From Paraburkholderia sp. Ac-20340 (GTDB lineage Bacteria > Pseudomonadota > Gammaproteobacteria > Burkholderiales > Burkholderiaceae), in assembly GCF_017104965.1 (NCBI RefSeq), contig NZ_JAAGPR010000017.1:1-64000 (forward strand): a stretch of DNA of 64,000 nucleotides, read 5' to 3'. Of the stretch, positions 17,393 to 25,819 are shown one piece after another. How positions within the stretch are numbered: position 1 is the first letter of the stretch; each line of letters begins with the position of its first letter. The notes beneath the pieces are model-generated. The model did not search any database. It saw only the letters and a list, made by a program, of their open reading frames with translations, and was not told the origin of the DNA. The translations under genes were made by a program, and so were the position numbers.

Positions 17393-17404
17393 CTCCACGT
17401 GGAG
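17393..17404. repeat. parS-like palindrome copy 6
   Basis: Perfect CTCCACGTGGAG inside a 20-bp palindrome (17389-17408). It lies nearest the 3' end of rep. Confidence 0.8.
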
Positions 17405-17605
17405 ATTCCCAGCATCGATACGCAAGTGGGAAAGCAGAAAAAGAAAGACTCGCAACCAAGCGAGTCAGCGGGAGGCAACATCAGGCAGGCGACCGAACCT
17501 ATTCAATCCGGCGCTACGCTGAAATATGCAGAAAATGTTGAAAGTGAAATTTACCTATGTTTTTATAATTGGCAAATTTCACCACGAAACATCAGCGTTG
17601 CACGC

Positions 17606-18982
17606 TCACTCTTCGCGCGACTTGAATGCGAATTCGACGTCGGCCAGTGCACCAAGGCCATCCCCTGCCGGCGCTTGCTGTCCGCTCAACAGGAATTCGA
17701 GCAGATCGGCGGCCGTCGGTTGACCCCAGGTATCCAGCACGACCCAACGGAAGAAGTTCGTCGACGCCATTTTGCTCGGCACCTTCGACGTCGAGACCTT
17801 CAGCTTGTCCATGCCGACCGTCTCGTTGTAGCGCTTGATGAGCGCCGTCTGGTCGTCGTACTCGAGCTCGTTGAAGTAGGAACGCGCCTCGGCAATCTTC
17901 GCCGCGATGTAGCGATCCTGGACCTGATCCTGACTTTCGCGTGCCTTGCCCGCATCGGCATTCGCTCCGGCTGCCGCATTTGCGCCGGGCAACTGATAAC
18001 CCTGCATGAGCGCCTTGCGGAAATACGCGGCCACATTGGCCAGCGGCGCAGCATTTTTCTGCGCGACGCGTGCCGCCGTGTAGGCGACCGCGGAGCGAAT
18101 CTTTTCATCGCCGTACTGCTTGAGCAGGCGACGCGCTTCCGAAACCGGAATGCTGAACTTCGCCATCTCGCCAATCAGCAGGGTGTCATTGGCGCGAAGC
18201 TCCTGCGACGGGTCCGTTTCCGGCTTGCGCGTCACGCGGAACTGCAGGGCCACGACCGATCTGCCGACCTTGTGCTCGATCAGCTCGAAGTTGTGATCCG
18301 AGATCTCGTTGACTTCCTTGATGCAGGGCACCAGCACGCGGCTCTTGAACTGCTTGTACAGCTTGTACGACTGCGCCGACGTGTCCTGGCCAAGAATCAG
18401 ATCGCGCAATGTCGCCAGCGGGAAACGCGCGGTCATGCCCACGGCTTCGTAACGCACGACGTTTTCCCACAGCGCGAGCGAATGCGCTTTCCTGAACTGA
18501 CGCGTGATCCGCATATCGATCATCGCGTAGATTTCGGGATTCAGGAGCTCACCGCGAATCTGCTCGGAAAAGGTGTAGCGCAGCACCGATCGTTCGAGTT
18601 CGGCGCCTGCCAGCAGACCCGAAGCCTTCCAGATGCTGCGTTTATCCTGAGTCAGGTAGTCCCAGTTGACGACCGTGCTGATGAGCGAGTTGATCGTTTC
18701 CTTGACGTACTCTGTGTTGTTGCTGTTCAGATCGACGTCCTGCGAGAGGGCGGAGATCGTGATCTCGAACGACGAGCGGCCTTGCTCGAGGGAATCCTGG
18801 CGGATCGCATTCTTGATCAGCGAGCTGAACATCTTGCGCTGCTGCAGACTGATCGATCCGGATTTCGGCGCGATGTGAATCGCGGGTACCGCCTTGCGGA
18901 AAAGATCAGGCGGCTGGCCTTGCTGGAATACGAGTGCACCTTGCTTGTCGGCGTCGCCGGCGTCGGCCTTTTTTCTTGCCAT
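17606..18982 (-). CDS. Replication initiator protein (Rep_3 superfamily)
   Basis: The 458-residue protein belongs to the RepB/RepE-type initiators: an N-terminal winged-helix (ISLQQRKMFSSLIKNA onward, about 45-170), a second winged-helix in the middle (RFPLATLRDLILGQDTS and ISDHNFELIEHKVGRSV) and a charged Ala/Gly-rich C-terminal extension. Secondary replicons of Burkholderia carry initiators of this kind next to parAB. It would bind the iterons upstream and open the origin. Starts are ATG 18982 or GTG 18991; no strong ribosome site helps decide. A 16-bp inverted repeat just upstream suggests autoregulation. Confidence 0.85.
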   Translation of the reverse strand: MARKKADAGDADKQGALVFQQGQPPDLFRKAVPAIHIAPKSGSISLQQRKMFSSLIKNAIRQDSLEQGRSSFEITISALSQDVDLNSNNTEYVKETINSLISTVVNWDYLTQDKRSIWKASGLLAGAELERSVLRYTFSEQIRGELLNPEIYAMIDMRITRQFRKAHSLALWENVVRYEAVGMTARFPLATLRDLILGQDTSAQSYKLYKQFKSRVLVPCIKEVNEISDHNFELIEHKVGRSVVALQFRVTRKPETDPSQELRANDTLLIGEMAKFSIPVSEARRLLKQYGDEKIRSAVAYTAARVAQKNAAPLANVAAYFRKALMQGYQLPGANAAAGANADAGKARESQDQVQDRYIAAKIAEARSYFNELEYDDQTALIKRYNETVGMDKLKVSTSKVPSKMASTNFFRWVVLDTWGQPTAADLLEFLLSGQQAPAGDGLGALADVEFAFKSREE

Positions 18983-19001
18983 ATGACCCACGTGATAGGG
19001 A

Positions 19002-19039
19002 ACCTGGTCGGTTGGTAACTGTATACCAACCGACCAGGT
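19002..19039. promoter_or_regulatory. Inverted repeat upstream of rep, candidate Rep autoregulatory operator
   Basis: Two perfect 16-bp arms (ACCTGGTCGGTTGGTA and its complement) surround a 6-nt loop, 20 bases upstream of the rep start codon. In Rep_3 plasmids dimers of the initiator bind such inverted repeats to repress rep, while monomers bind the iterons. The arms share only short words with the iterons, so binding by another protein is possible. Confidence 0.55.
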
Positions 19040-19268
19040 GACTCAAGCGCGCCGATATGTCAGTGTAGGTGGACCGCACTCGCGGAAGGAAAACTTGACA
19101 GCCGCTCCGCGATTCCTGGTCGCGCCAGCACGCCGATGCCCGTGCCGACGACTTGAACGAACCGGGAGGAGAGCCCATAACACGTAACCTAAGCATCTGG
19201 GCGCTCCAGAAATACCACCCATAACCGGATACCTTTAGTGAAAATGTGAGCACTCACTCTCGATAAAG

Positions 19269-19277
19269 TTACCCACA
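19269..19277 (+). promoter_or_regulatory. DnaA-box-like site 1
   Basis: TTACCCACA differs by one base from the DnaA box TTATCCACA and overlaps the edge of the minus-strand iteron at 19277. Confidence 0.5.
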
Positions 19278-19754
19278 GGTGCCCAGTTATGGGAGTTTTT
19301 GCCGATCTGGGCCTACGGCAGCCTACGCCGCGCCGGCACGTGGAAAAGCTCCCATCCAAGGTGACCTTGGGTTGATCCCATAAATGGATACCTCAAATTG
19401 CGGTGCTTTCTGCCTTTCCTACCCGGCGGATCCCAGAAACCACCCATATCGCGTTACCTTTGTCTGATCCCATAAGCGGTGACCTCATGAATCGACGATC
19501 ACCTGCCATCAAGTCTCTCGCGCAGGTCTCTGAAAATAGAGGCAAGGGTGACCTCCAGACGCGCGCAGGAAAGCGACCATAAGCGGTTACCTTCAAAAAT
19601 CCCCATAACTGGATACCCCAAACGTAGCAAACAGCACTCCAAAGCCTTCTCCGTGCACGTTTGCTGCCCATAACCCGCTACCTACGTACGCTCCCATAAC
19701 CTGCAACCTGAGGGCATTTCGGCAAGAATTCCCATACGGCGAGACCTTTTTCCC

Positions 19755-19763
19755 ATATCCACA
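19755..19763 (+). promoter_or_regulatory. DnaA-box-like site 2, inside an iteron slot
   Basis: ATATCCACA, one mismatch from TTATCCACA, occupies the iteron-register position starting 19752 (CCCATATCCACAG), replacing the usual 3' half of the iteron. Confidence 0.55.
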
Positions 19764-19797
19764 GTCCCGAATCCCCATCCCTGGATACCGAAATCCC

Positions 19798-19806
19798 ATA
19801 TCCACA
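19798..19806 (+). promoter_or_regulatory. DnaA-box-like site 3, inside an iteron slot
   Basis: A second identical ATATCCACA within CCCATATCCACAG, 43 bp from the first and in the same 21-22-bp register as the neighbouring iterons. Confidence 0.55.
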
Positions 19807-20459
19807 GCCTCCAACTCCCATACACGGTACCTCAGGCCCCATAACATGCCACCAAATCGGCCGCAAACCCTTGCCCAGTAAGGATTCCAGCCGGCTAAAG
19901 GTTTACTAAAGGTTCTAAAGCGTATTTGGTAAACACTGAAACAGGCGTTCGGGAAGAAAGAGGTCTCCCAAAACCGGGACCCTAACTAGATGTAAGTGGT
20001 CACCAACTTCCCGAAAACCATATCTGGTGACCTAAGCGCATCCGCGCTCAGCAAACCATCCCACTGGATGGCACCTTTGCCGGAGACCTTCACTCAAAAC
20101 TTTCAGTCTGACCGCTAAACCCATGATTTTTATAGAGTCGATTCTGAAGGTATCGAAATATGGGAAGCGAGCGTGCCGTATAGGTCACGCGCTATGGGAA
20201 GAATCCACGCTCCGCAGCCTGCCGCGTTGCAATCAGACACCTGGCGACAGGTAACACCGAATCCGTCTGACACGAACCGTTGAACGCCTGAAAAACGGCG
20301 ATCTGGGGTAAACCCGCTAAAGGTCACCGGTTCCCATAACGCGTTACCTTAGAAAGGTCTCCGTTAATGGGAATCCGGTGGGTGTCCGGCAACGCTTGCT
20401 GAGCAAGGTCCACCGTGACTCGCGCAAACGGTGACCTTGCGAAGCGTCGAACCGAAGCC

Positions 20460-20798
20460 TCAGTTCGCCTGAGCGCGAGCCTGGATCTGGGCCGGCGGAG
20501 CATCCTGCGGCTGCATCGCCGTCTGCCCGGCAAGACAATCATGTCGATACAGCTTGCCCAGACGCTCCTGGGCGGCTTCCAGGTCCGACGGATACTCGTT
20601 GTCTACCGCGTGCTCCTCGTAGCCCACCAGCGAGAGATCCTTAATCTCCTGCATGAGCTCGCTGTGTGTGACCTCATGCGCCGGTTTCACGAACGGGTAG
20701 CTATGACAGGCGCGCGGCGAAAGATGGGGCGCGGCGAACGCGCTCACGCTTGCGGCGCCCAGCAGGGGAATCAATGCGAACCTGAACCAACGCTTCAT
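20460..20798 (-). CDS. DUF4148-like small secreted protein
   Basis: The 112-residue protein has a signal peptide (FALIPLLGAASVSAFA) and a central segment VTHSELMQEIKDLSLVGY...YPSDLEAAQERL that matches DUF4148, a short family abundant in Burkholderiales and of unknown function. A Gln/Ala/Pro-rich tail ends the protein; there are two cysteines. GGAGGT lies seven bases before the ATG. Directly upstream is one arm of a long inverted repeat (20812-20891). Confidence 0.7.
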   Translation of the reverse strand: MKRWFRFALIPLLGAASVSAFAAPHLSPRACHSYPFVKPAHEVTHSELMQEIKDLSLVGYEEHAVDNEYPSDLEAAQERLGKLYRHDCLAGQTAMQPQDAPPAQIQARAQAN

Positions 20799-20811
20799 GG
20801 TGACCTCCGAT

Positions 20812-20891
20812 TTATTCTCGATTTGTGGACCGATGCCTGACCAGCCCGTGGATGAATCGCCGGCGTGCCTGCCGGCGAAAATCGAGAATAA
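20812..20891. repeat. Inverted repeat with embedded hairpin
   Basis: Perfect 13-bp arms TTATTCTCGATTT (20812-20824) and its complement (20879-20891) enclose 54 bases that themselves contain a 7-bp GC hairpin (CGCCGGC, 20858-20864 with 20871-20877). It sits in front of the DUF4148 gene, close to the origin. Its role is unknown; it could fold as a long stem-loop in a transcript or be a protein-binding dyad. Confidence 0.6.
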
Positions 20892-21160
20892 GAAGTCAGC
20901 CGATGCGGGAAACGCTCACCAGCATGAAAGAACGTTTATCGACGAGCACCGCCGATCGATGCACGCGCATCCATGCCCGCCCACGCCTCGCGTAGATCCG
21001 AATTGACAAATTGACAGCTTCACGTCAACCGACGGTAAGGACATGACCCTCTCTTCATCGTCGCGATGCGGTTTGGGCAAGTCGTGCCCACTAAGATGGC
21101 CGGGCACGCGCGCAAAGATGGCGCTCGTGCGCTCAACGAGGACCGTCATCGAGGGAAGTC

Positions 21161-21235
21161 ATGTCAGCCAGCGAATTCACGATGCCACCACGCCCGACGC
21201 TCCGGCAGCCGCATCCGGCACGGGGCACACGATGA
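21161..21235 (+). CDS. Putative upstream leader ORF coupled to the sensor kinase
   Basis: A 24-codon frame (MSASEFTMPPRP...) has a good ribosome site (GAGGGA, six bases upstream), and its TGA overlaps the kinase ATG at 21232 in an ATGA arrangement. The kinase start itself has no clear ribosome site, so this mini-cistron could load ribosomes by termination-reinitiation. The peptide is Arg/Pro-rich without a known motif. Confidence 0.4.
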   Translation: MSASEFTMPPRPTLRQPHPARGTR

Positions 21236-22803
21236 ACCTGCCCGGTTGGGTCGCCGGCCGCATGGGCGCCTTCGTGCCGGAGGTGTCGCAGGGACGCGAC
21301 ACGCGCGCACCGCTGGACGCCGAACCGGCGCACGCCACGGCAGCCGGGCTCGGCCACGAGCGCTGGAAGACCACGACCTTTCGCTGGTTCGCCGCCTACG
21401 CCGCCGTGTTTTCGGTGTCCTTTATGGTGTTGCTCGGTTTTATCGAGTATTCGGTGACCCACGCGATGCTGCGCGAGACCGACAGCGGCCTGCGCTGGCA
21501 ACTGCGTTATTTCGATTCGCGCGGCGACGCGACGCTCGGCGCCACCCTCAATGCGCGCCTGCATCGCGAAAACCGGCAACAGAACTACTACGGCCTGTTC
21601 AGCGCGGACGGCCGCTGGCTCGCCGGCGACATCCGCAGCTTGCCGCCGAAACTCGCTCTTGACCCGTGGGGCCGCTCGCACGAGCACGCCAGCGGCCAGA
21701 GCTTGCTGGTCGATACCACCGCCGCTCCGCAAGACCCGACGGCGCTGCGCGCGATGGGCGAAGTCCGCGCGGACGGCTCGCGCCTGGTCGTGGCGCGCAC
21801 GCTGTCGGATGTGCGCCACGTCCACGGCGAACTGCTCAAGGCGCTGTTCGGCGGTGGCCTGCTTTGCCTGTGCGGCAGTCTGTGCGCCGGGCTGCTGCTG
21901 AGCATGCGGCAGATCCGGCGCGTCGCGCAGATCCGCCGTGCGACCGCGCGCATCGCCGCTGGCGAACTGGGCGAACGGCTGCCCGTGGTCGGCCGCGACG
22001 AACTCGACATGCTGGCCGATCTGGTCAACCGCATGCTCGACGAGGTCGAACGGCTGATCGGCGAAGTCAAAAGCGCCTGCGACGGCATCGCCCACGACCT
22101 GCGCACGCCGCTCACGCGGCTGCGCCTGCGTCTCTCGCACGCCGCCGAGACCCTTCACAGCCGTGGCGAGCCCGCGGTGGCCGAGGTGATCGAAAGCGCC
22201 CGCGACGAGGCCGACACGGTCCTCGAGCGCTTCGCCGCGCTGCTGCGCATTTCGGAGATCGGCGCGATCAAGCGGCGCAGCGCGTTCGCCGAGGTGGCGT
22301 TGCCCGACCTCGTGACCGAGCTATGCGAGCTTTACGCCCCGCTCGCCGAAGACAAAACGATCGACCTGCGTATTACGCTGGCCGACGTCGCCCCCCTTCA
22401 CGCCGATCGCGCGCTGCTCTTCGAAGCCTTCAGCAATCTGCTCGACAACGCCATCAAGTTCGCGCCGCAAGGCGGCCAGGTCTGCGTCGCGCTGCATGCC
22501 ACTGCCGCAGGCGCGCAGTTCAGCGTCACCGATAACGGCCCCGGCATCGCCCCCGCCGAACGCAGCGCGGTGCTCGGCCGCTACTACCGCAGCGATGCGG
22601 CGCGCCATGTGCCGGGCACGGGTCTGGGCCTCGGCATCGTCGCGGCGGTGCTGCGCTTGCACGACTACCGCCTGTCGATCGGCGACGCAAGCGAAGCGAT
22701 CGCTCACTTGAACCTGGGCACCGCCTCCCCCACCACCACGGGCACGACCGTCACCATCGACTGCTGGTCTCATCACTCCCGGTCTACCACGCGCCAACAA
22801 TGA
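21232..22803 (+). CDS. Sensor histidine kinase (HAMP type)
   Basis: With a start at 21232 the protein has 523 residues: a cytoplasmic tail of about 50, TM1 (about 52-75), a periplasmic sensor (76-202), TM2 (about 203-224), HAMP, a DHp domain with AHDLRTPL (His288), and an HATPase domain (NLLDNAIKFAP, DNGPGIAP, GTGLGLGIV). All catalytic boxes look intact. The frame extends to 21043, so an earlier start is possible. Its stop overlaps the ATG of the next gene (ATGA), whose receiver lacks the phosphorylatable Asp. It is paralogous to the kinase at 24328, sharing the RWxTTTFRW opening and sensor pattern NYYGLF.ADGR..AGD. Confidence 0.88.
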   Translation: MNLPGWVAGRMGAFVPEVSQGRDTRAPLDAEPAHATAAGLGHERWKTTTFRWFAAYAAVFSVSFMVLLGFIEYSVTHAMLRETDSGLRWQLRYFDSRGDATLGATLNARLHRENRQQNYYGLFSADGRWLAGDIRSLPPKLALDPWGRSHEHASGQSLLVDTTAAPQDPTALRAMGEVRADGSRLVVARTLSDVRHVHGELLKALFGGGLLCLCGSLCAGLLLSMRQIRRVAQIRRATARIAAGELGERLPVVGRDELDMLADLVNRMLDEVERLIGEVKSACDGIAHDLRTPLTRLRLRLSHAAETLHSRGEPAVAEVIESARDEADTVLERFAALLRISEIGAIKRRSAFAEVALPDLVTELCELYAPLAEDKTIDLRITLADVAPLHADRALLFEAFSNLLDNAIKFAPQGGQVCVALHATAAGAQFSVTDNGPGIAPAERSAVLGRYYRSDAARHVPGTGLGLGIVAAVLRLHDYRLSIGDASEAIAHLNLGTASPTTTGTTVTIDCWSHHSRSTTRQQ

Positions 22804-23489
22804 GAGTTCTGTTGTGCTCCTCCTCCGACGCGGAGCGGAGCTATCTATACAAGGCGCTGAGCGAGAGCCTCAACAGCGTCGAGGTTGCCGACAACCTCTA
22901 CTACGCGGTCTATCTCGCCTCCCACGAACCCTTCGACACGGTGATCCTGTGCGCGAGCGGCGCACACGCGCACGATGGCCTCACCGACGCGCTCACCTCG
23001 TTCACGCGCCTGCCCGACGCGCCCGCCGTCGTGATCGCGCTCACGCGTGCGACGCCGGCCGATTGCGCCCGTCTGCTGCGTGCGGGCGCCGATGCCTGCT
23101 TCGTGCAGCCCTGGTCGGTGCTCGAAATCCAGGAGCGCATGCTGGCGCTGCGCCGCACGGCGCTCACCCAGGCGGGGCCGAGCCTCGCGCGGCTTGACCC
23201 GCTCACGCGCGATCTGGTCGAAGAAGACCGGCGCATCTCGCTCACCACGCGCGAATATCTGCTGGTGGAATGCCTGCTGCGCCACGCCAACGCGCCGGTC
23301 GCGCGCGAACAGTTGATCCGCTATGCCTGGCCCGAGAAAGGCGATGTCGAGCCGTCGAGCGTCAATCTCGTGGTCTCGCGCCTGCGCCGCAAGTTCATCA
23401 CGCACGGCGCGCGCACGCAGATCGAGACGATCAACCGCTACGGTTATCAGCTCGACCTGCGCGCCACCCCACTGGGAAGCAACCCGTAA
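22800..23489 (+). CDS. OmpR-family regulator with a degenerate receiver
   Basis: The 229-residue protein has an N-terminal receiver-like domain and a C-terminal OmpR winged helix (LTTREYLLVECLL...SSVNLVVSRLRRKF...NRYGYQL). In the receiver the phosphoacceptor position holds Cys51 (VILCASG instead of VLD-type), the acidic pocket is SSSD rather than EDD, and the conserved Lys is Gln103 (FVQPW). It therefore cannot be phosphorylated in the usual way, yet it is translationally coupled to an intact kinase gene. It may respond to another signal, to protein contact, or act constitutively. It is closely related to the regulator at 25820. Confidence 0.85.
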   Translation: MRVLLCSSSDAERSYLYKALSESLNSVEVADNLYYAVYLASHEPFDTVILCASGAHAHDGLTDALTSFTRLPDAPAVVIALTRATPADCARLLRAGADACFVQPWSVLEIQERMLALRRTALTQAGPSLARLDPLTRDLVEEDRRISLTTREYLLVECLLRHANAPVAREQLIRYAWPEKGDVEPSSVNLVVSRLRRKFITHGARTQIETINRYGYQLDLRATPLGSNP

Positions 23490-23637
23490 GCGGTTTGCAA
23501 GCATCGGCAAAACATCGCCGGGTATTTGCAAACCTAAATTTAATTTCATGAAAGCTGGCGCGGCACGGCGGCCCGACGACGGTAAACTCGCACTTCGAGA
23601 GAGGCCGCGCTGGTGACGCGCGGCGGAGTGCGAGGAA

Positions 23638-24321
23638 ATGAGTCAGGTGCGTGTATTGACGGTGGAAGACGATGCCGTCACAGCTAACGAAATAGTCAGT
23701 GAATTAACCCAGCGCGGCTTCGTGGTCGACTGGGTCGACAACGGCCGCGACGGCATGGCGCGCGCGATGAGCGACGAGTACGACGCGATCACGCTCGACC
23801 GCATGCTGCCGGGCGTCGACGGCCTGTCGATCCTCACCGCGATGCGCACGGTCGGCATCCAGACGCCGGTGCTGATGTTGAGCGCTTTGGGCGACGTCGA
23901 CGAACGCGTGCGCGGTCTGCGCGCGGGCGGCGACGATTACCTCACCAAACCCTTCGATCCCGAAGAACTGACCGCGCGCCTCGAAGTGCTGCTGCGCCGC
24001 CGTCAGGCCGCCACGGTCACGCGCGAAACGGCGCTGAACGTGGGCCCGCTCGAACTCGACCTGATCTCGCGCAAGGTGCGCCGCGACGGCGAAGAAGTCG
24101 CGCTGTTGCCCACCGAATACCGCGTGCTCGAATTCATGATGCGCCATGCAGGCAAGACCATCACGCGCACGATGCTGTTCGAAGCCGTGTGGGGTTACCA
24201 CTTCGATCCGGGCACCAACCTGATCGACGTGCATATGGGCCGCCTGCGCAAGAAAATCGATCCGCCGGGCGTGCCGCCGCTGATCCAGACGGTGCGCGGC
24301 TCCGGCTACATTCTCGGATAA
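23638..24321 (+). CDS. OmpR-family response regulator, canonical receiver
   Basis: The 227-residue protein has an intact receiver: acidic pair VEDD, Asp54 in ITLDRMLPG and Lys104 in LTKPF. The C-terminal winged helix ends IQTVRGSGYILG. It is the only regulator of this block able to accept a phosphate by sequence. It is the partner of the kinase gene starting 6 bases downstream and possibly of the kinase at 21232. The regulator at 42580 is a paralog with a Glu phosphosite. A purine-rich GAGGAAATG region contains the start. Confidence 0.9.
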   Translation: MSQVRVLTVEDDAVTANEIVSELTQRGFVVDWVDNGRDGMARAMSDEYDAITLDRMLPGVDGLSILTAMRTVGIQTPVLMLSALGDVDERVRGLRAGGDDYLTKPFDPEELTARLEVLLRRRQAATVTRETALNVGPLELDLISRKVRRDGEEVALLPTEYRVLEFMMRHAGKTITRTMLFEAVWGYHFDPGTNLIDVHMGRLRKKIDPPGVPPLIQTVRGSGYILG

Positions 24322-24327
24322 ACCTGC

Positions 24328-25782
24328 GTGTCGAGCCGTCCCTCCTTACCTTCTGCGTCCACGGCGCCCGCGATGCCGCGCCGCCGCTGGCACACCACCA
24401 CGTTCCGCTGGCTGTGCGCCTACACCGTGCTGTTCGGTGTGATCCTCACGCTGCTCGTGGGCTTTATCGCCTGGAGCGCCACCCGTTCGATCGAGCGCGA
24501 TACCGACACGATCATGGGCTGGCAGCTCATCTACTTCGATTCGATTCCCGATGCGCAGCTGCCCGACGCGATCTATCAGCGTCTCGAGCACGAACGCATG
24601 CACGTGAACTACTACGGCCTGTTTACCGCCGATGGCCGTTACGTCGCGGGCGATCTGCTCGAAGCGCCGGCCAGCATCACCTATGACCGCGTGGGCTGCA
24701 CGCTGCGCCACACGCTCAATCTGCGCGACCGCGTGCAGTCGCCGATCGTGCGCGCGCTCGCCGAAGTGCGGCCCAACGGCATGCACCTCGTGGTCGCGCG
24801 CGACATGACGAACGTGCTGGAAATCCGCGAATTCATGGTGCGTACGCTGGTGGTCGGCGCGGTGCTCGCGCTGCTGGCGGCAGCGGCGGGCGGTTTCGCG
24901 CTCGGCTTGCGGCAGATTCGCCGCGTGCGCGAATTCCGCCGCGTGACCCAATGCATCGCGCGCGGCGACCTCGATCAACGCCTGCCCGTGGGCGGCGACG
25001 ACGAACTCGACATGCTCGCGCATCTCGTGAACCACATGCTCGACGAAGTCGAACGGCTGATGGGCGAAGTGAAGGGCGCCTGCGATGGGATCGCGCACGA
25101 TCTGCGCACGCCGCTCGTGCATCTGCACACGCTGCTCGCGCGCATTGCCGAACGCGAAAGCCTGCGCGCCGATACCGAAGGCGCCGACATGATGGATCGC
25201 GCGCGCACCGAAACCGGCCAGCTGCTCGAACGCTTCCGTGCGATGCTGCGCATTTCGGAGATCGGCACGCTGCATCGGCGCGGCGGTTTTGCGACCGTCG
25301 ATCTGCGCGAACTCGTCGATGAACTCGCCGAGCTTTACGAGCCGCTCGCAGAAAGCCGCGAGATCGACTGGCGCGTGCATACCGAAGCCGTCACGGAAAT
25401 TCACGGCGACCGCGCGCTGCTGTTCGAAGCCTTCAGCAACCTCATCGACAACGCGATCAAGTTCGCGCCGCATGGCGGCATCGTCAGCGTGCGGCTGCGC
25501 TCGACCGCGTCCGGTCCGATGCTCGATGTCGCCGATAACGGCCTGGGCATCGCGCCCGCCGAACGCGCCGCCGTGCTCCAGCGCTTCTATCGCGGCGACG
25601 CGGTGCGCCATATCGCCGGTTCCGGTCTGGGGCTGAGCGTGGTGGCTGCGGTGTTGCGCGTGCACGACTTCACGCTGCATATCGCCGATGCAGGCGATCT
25701 CGCCATCGGCGATGCCGCTGGAACATCGCACGGCCCAGGCGCGCGCATGAGCGTGGAATGCTGGCCGCGCGCGCTGACCTGA
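24328..25782 (+). CDS. Sensor histidine kinase (HAMP type)
   Basis: The 484-residue inner-membrane kinase starts with GTG. TM1 spans about 30-50, the periplasmic domain about 51-170, TM2 about 173-195, then HAMP, DHp with AHDLRTPL (His258) and HATPase (NLIDNAIKFAP, DNGLGIAP, GSGLGLSVV). It is a paralog of the kinase at 21232. It lies 6 bases after a canonical regulator gene and 37 bases before a pseudo-receiver regulator, so one kinase may serve a phosphorylatable and a non-phosphorylatable partner. Confidence 0.9.
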   Translation: MSSRPSLPSASTAPAMPRRRWHTTTFRWLCAYTVLFGVILTLLVGFIAWSATRSIERDTDTIMGWQLIYFDSIPDAQLPDAIYQRLEHERMHVNYYGLFTADGRYVAGDLLEAPASITYDRVGCTLRHTLNLRDRVQSPIVRALAEVRPNGMHLVVARDMTNVLEIREFMVRTLVVGAVLALLAAAAGGFALGLRQIRRVREFRRVTQCIARGDLDQRLPVGGDDELDMLAHLVNHMLDEVERLMGEVKGACDGIAHDLRTPLVHLHTLLARIAERESLRADTEGADMMDRARTETGQLLERFRAMLRISEIGTLHRRGGFATVDLRELVDELAELYEPLAESREIDWRVHTEAVTEIHGDRALLFEAFSNLIDNAIKFAPHGGIVSVRLRSTASGPMLDVADNGLGIAPAERAAVLQRFYRGDAVRHIAGSGLGLSVVAAVLRVHDFTLHIADAGDLAIGDAAGTSHGPGARMSVECWPRALT

Positions 25783-25819
25783 ACGACGCAGACAAGCCCT
25801 TAAAAGACGTTACGAAGCA

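Larger units (their letters stand above)
16547..17605. other. Centromere region between parA and rep
   Basis: About 1.06 kb without a credible gene holds six perfect and one degenerate copy of the parS-like palindrome, spaced 82 to 319 bp apart. It must also contain the parA promoter. The region right after the rep stop (17520-17600) is AT-rich without a clear terminator hairpin. Confidence 0.7.
19174..20371. repeat. Iteron array of the replication origin
   Basis: At least 22 copies, some degenerate, of a 17-bp motif with consensus CCCATAANNGGNTACCT. Plus-strand copies start at 19174, 19218, 19351, 19377, 19443, 19469, 19576, 19602, 19667, 19693, 19731, 19774, 19817, 19838, 19967, 20017, 20060 and 20333; minus-strand copies occupy 19277-19293, 20148-20164, 20182-20198 and 20355-20371. 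Many are spaced 26 bp in pairs or 21-22 bp in a run, about two helical turns. This is the Rep-binding region of the origin. Confidence 0.88.

Noticed and set aside
16595..17404. Regularly recurring 12-mer as a possible CRISPR array
   Set aside because: The repeat is a short perfect palindrome with irregular spacing of 82 to 319 bp and no uniform spacers; it fits parS-like sites next to parAB.
17108..17522. Short frames within the parS cluster
   Set aside because: They run through the palindromic sites and have no ribosome sites or conserved features.
19174..20371. Iteron array as a CRISPR or REP-type repeat
   Set aside because: 17-bp units at 21-26-bp spacing with mixed orientation beside a Rep initiator gene are origin iterons.
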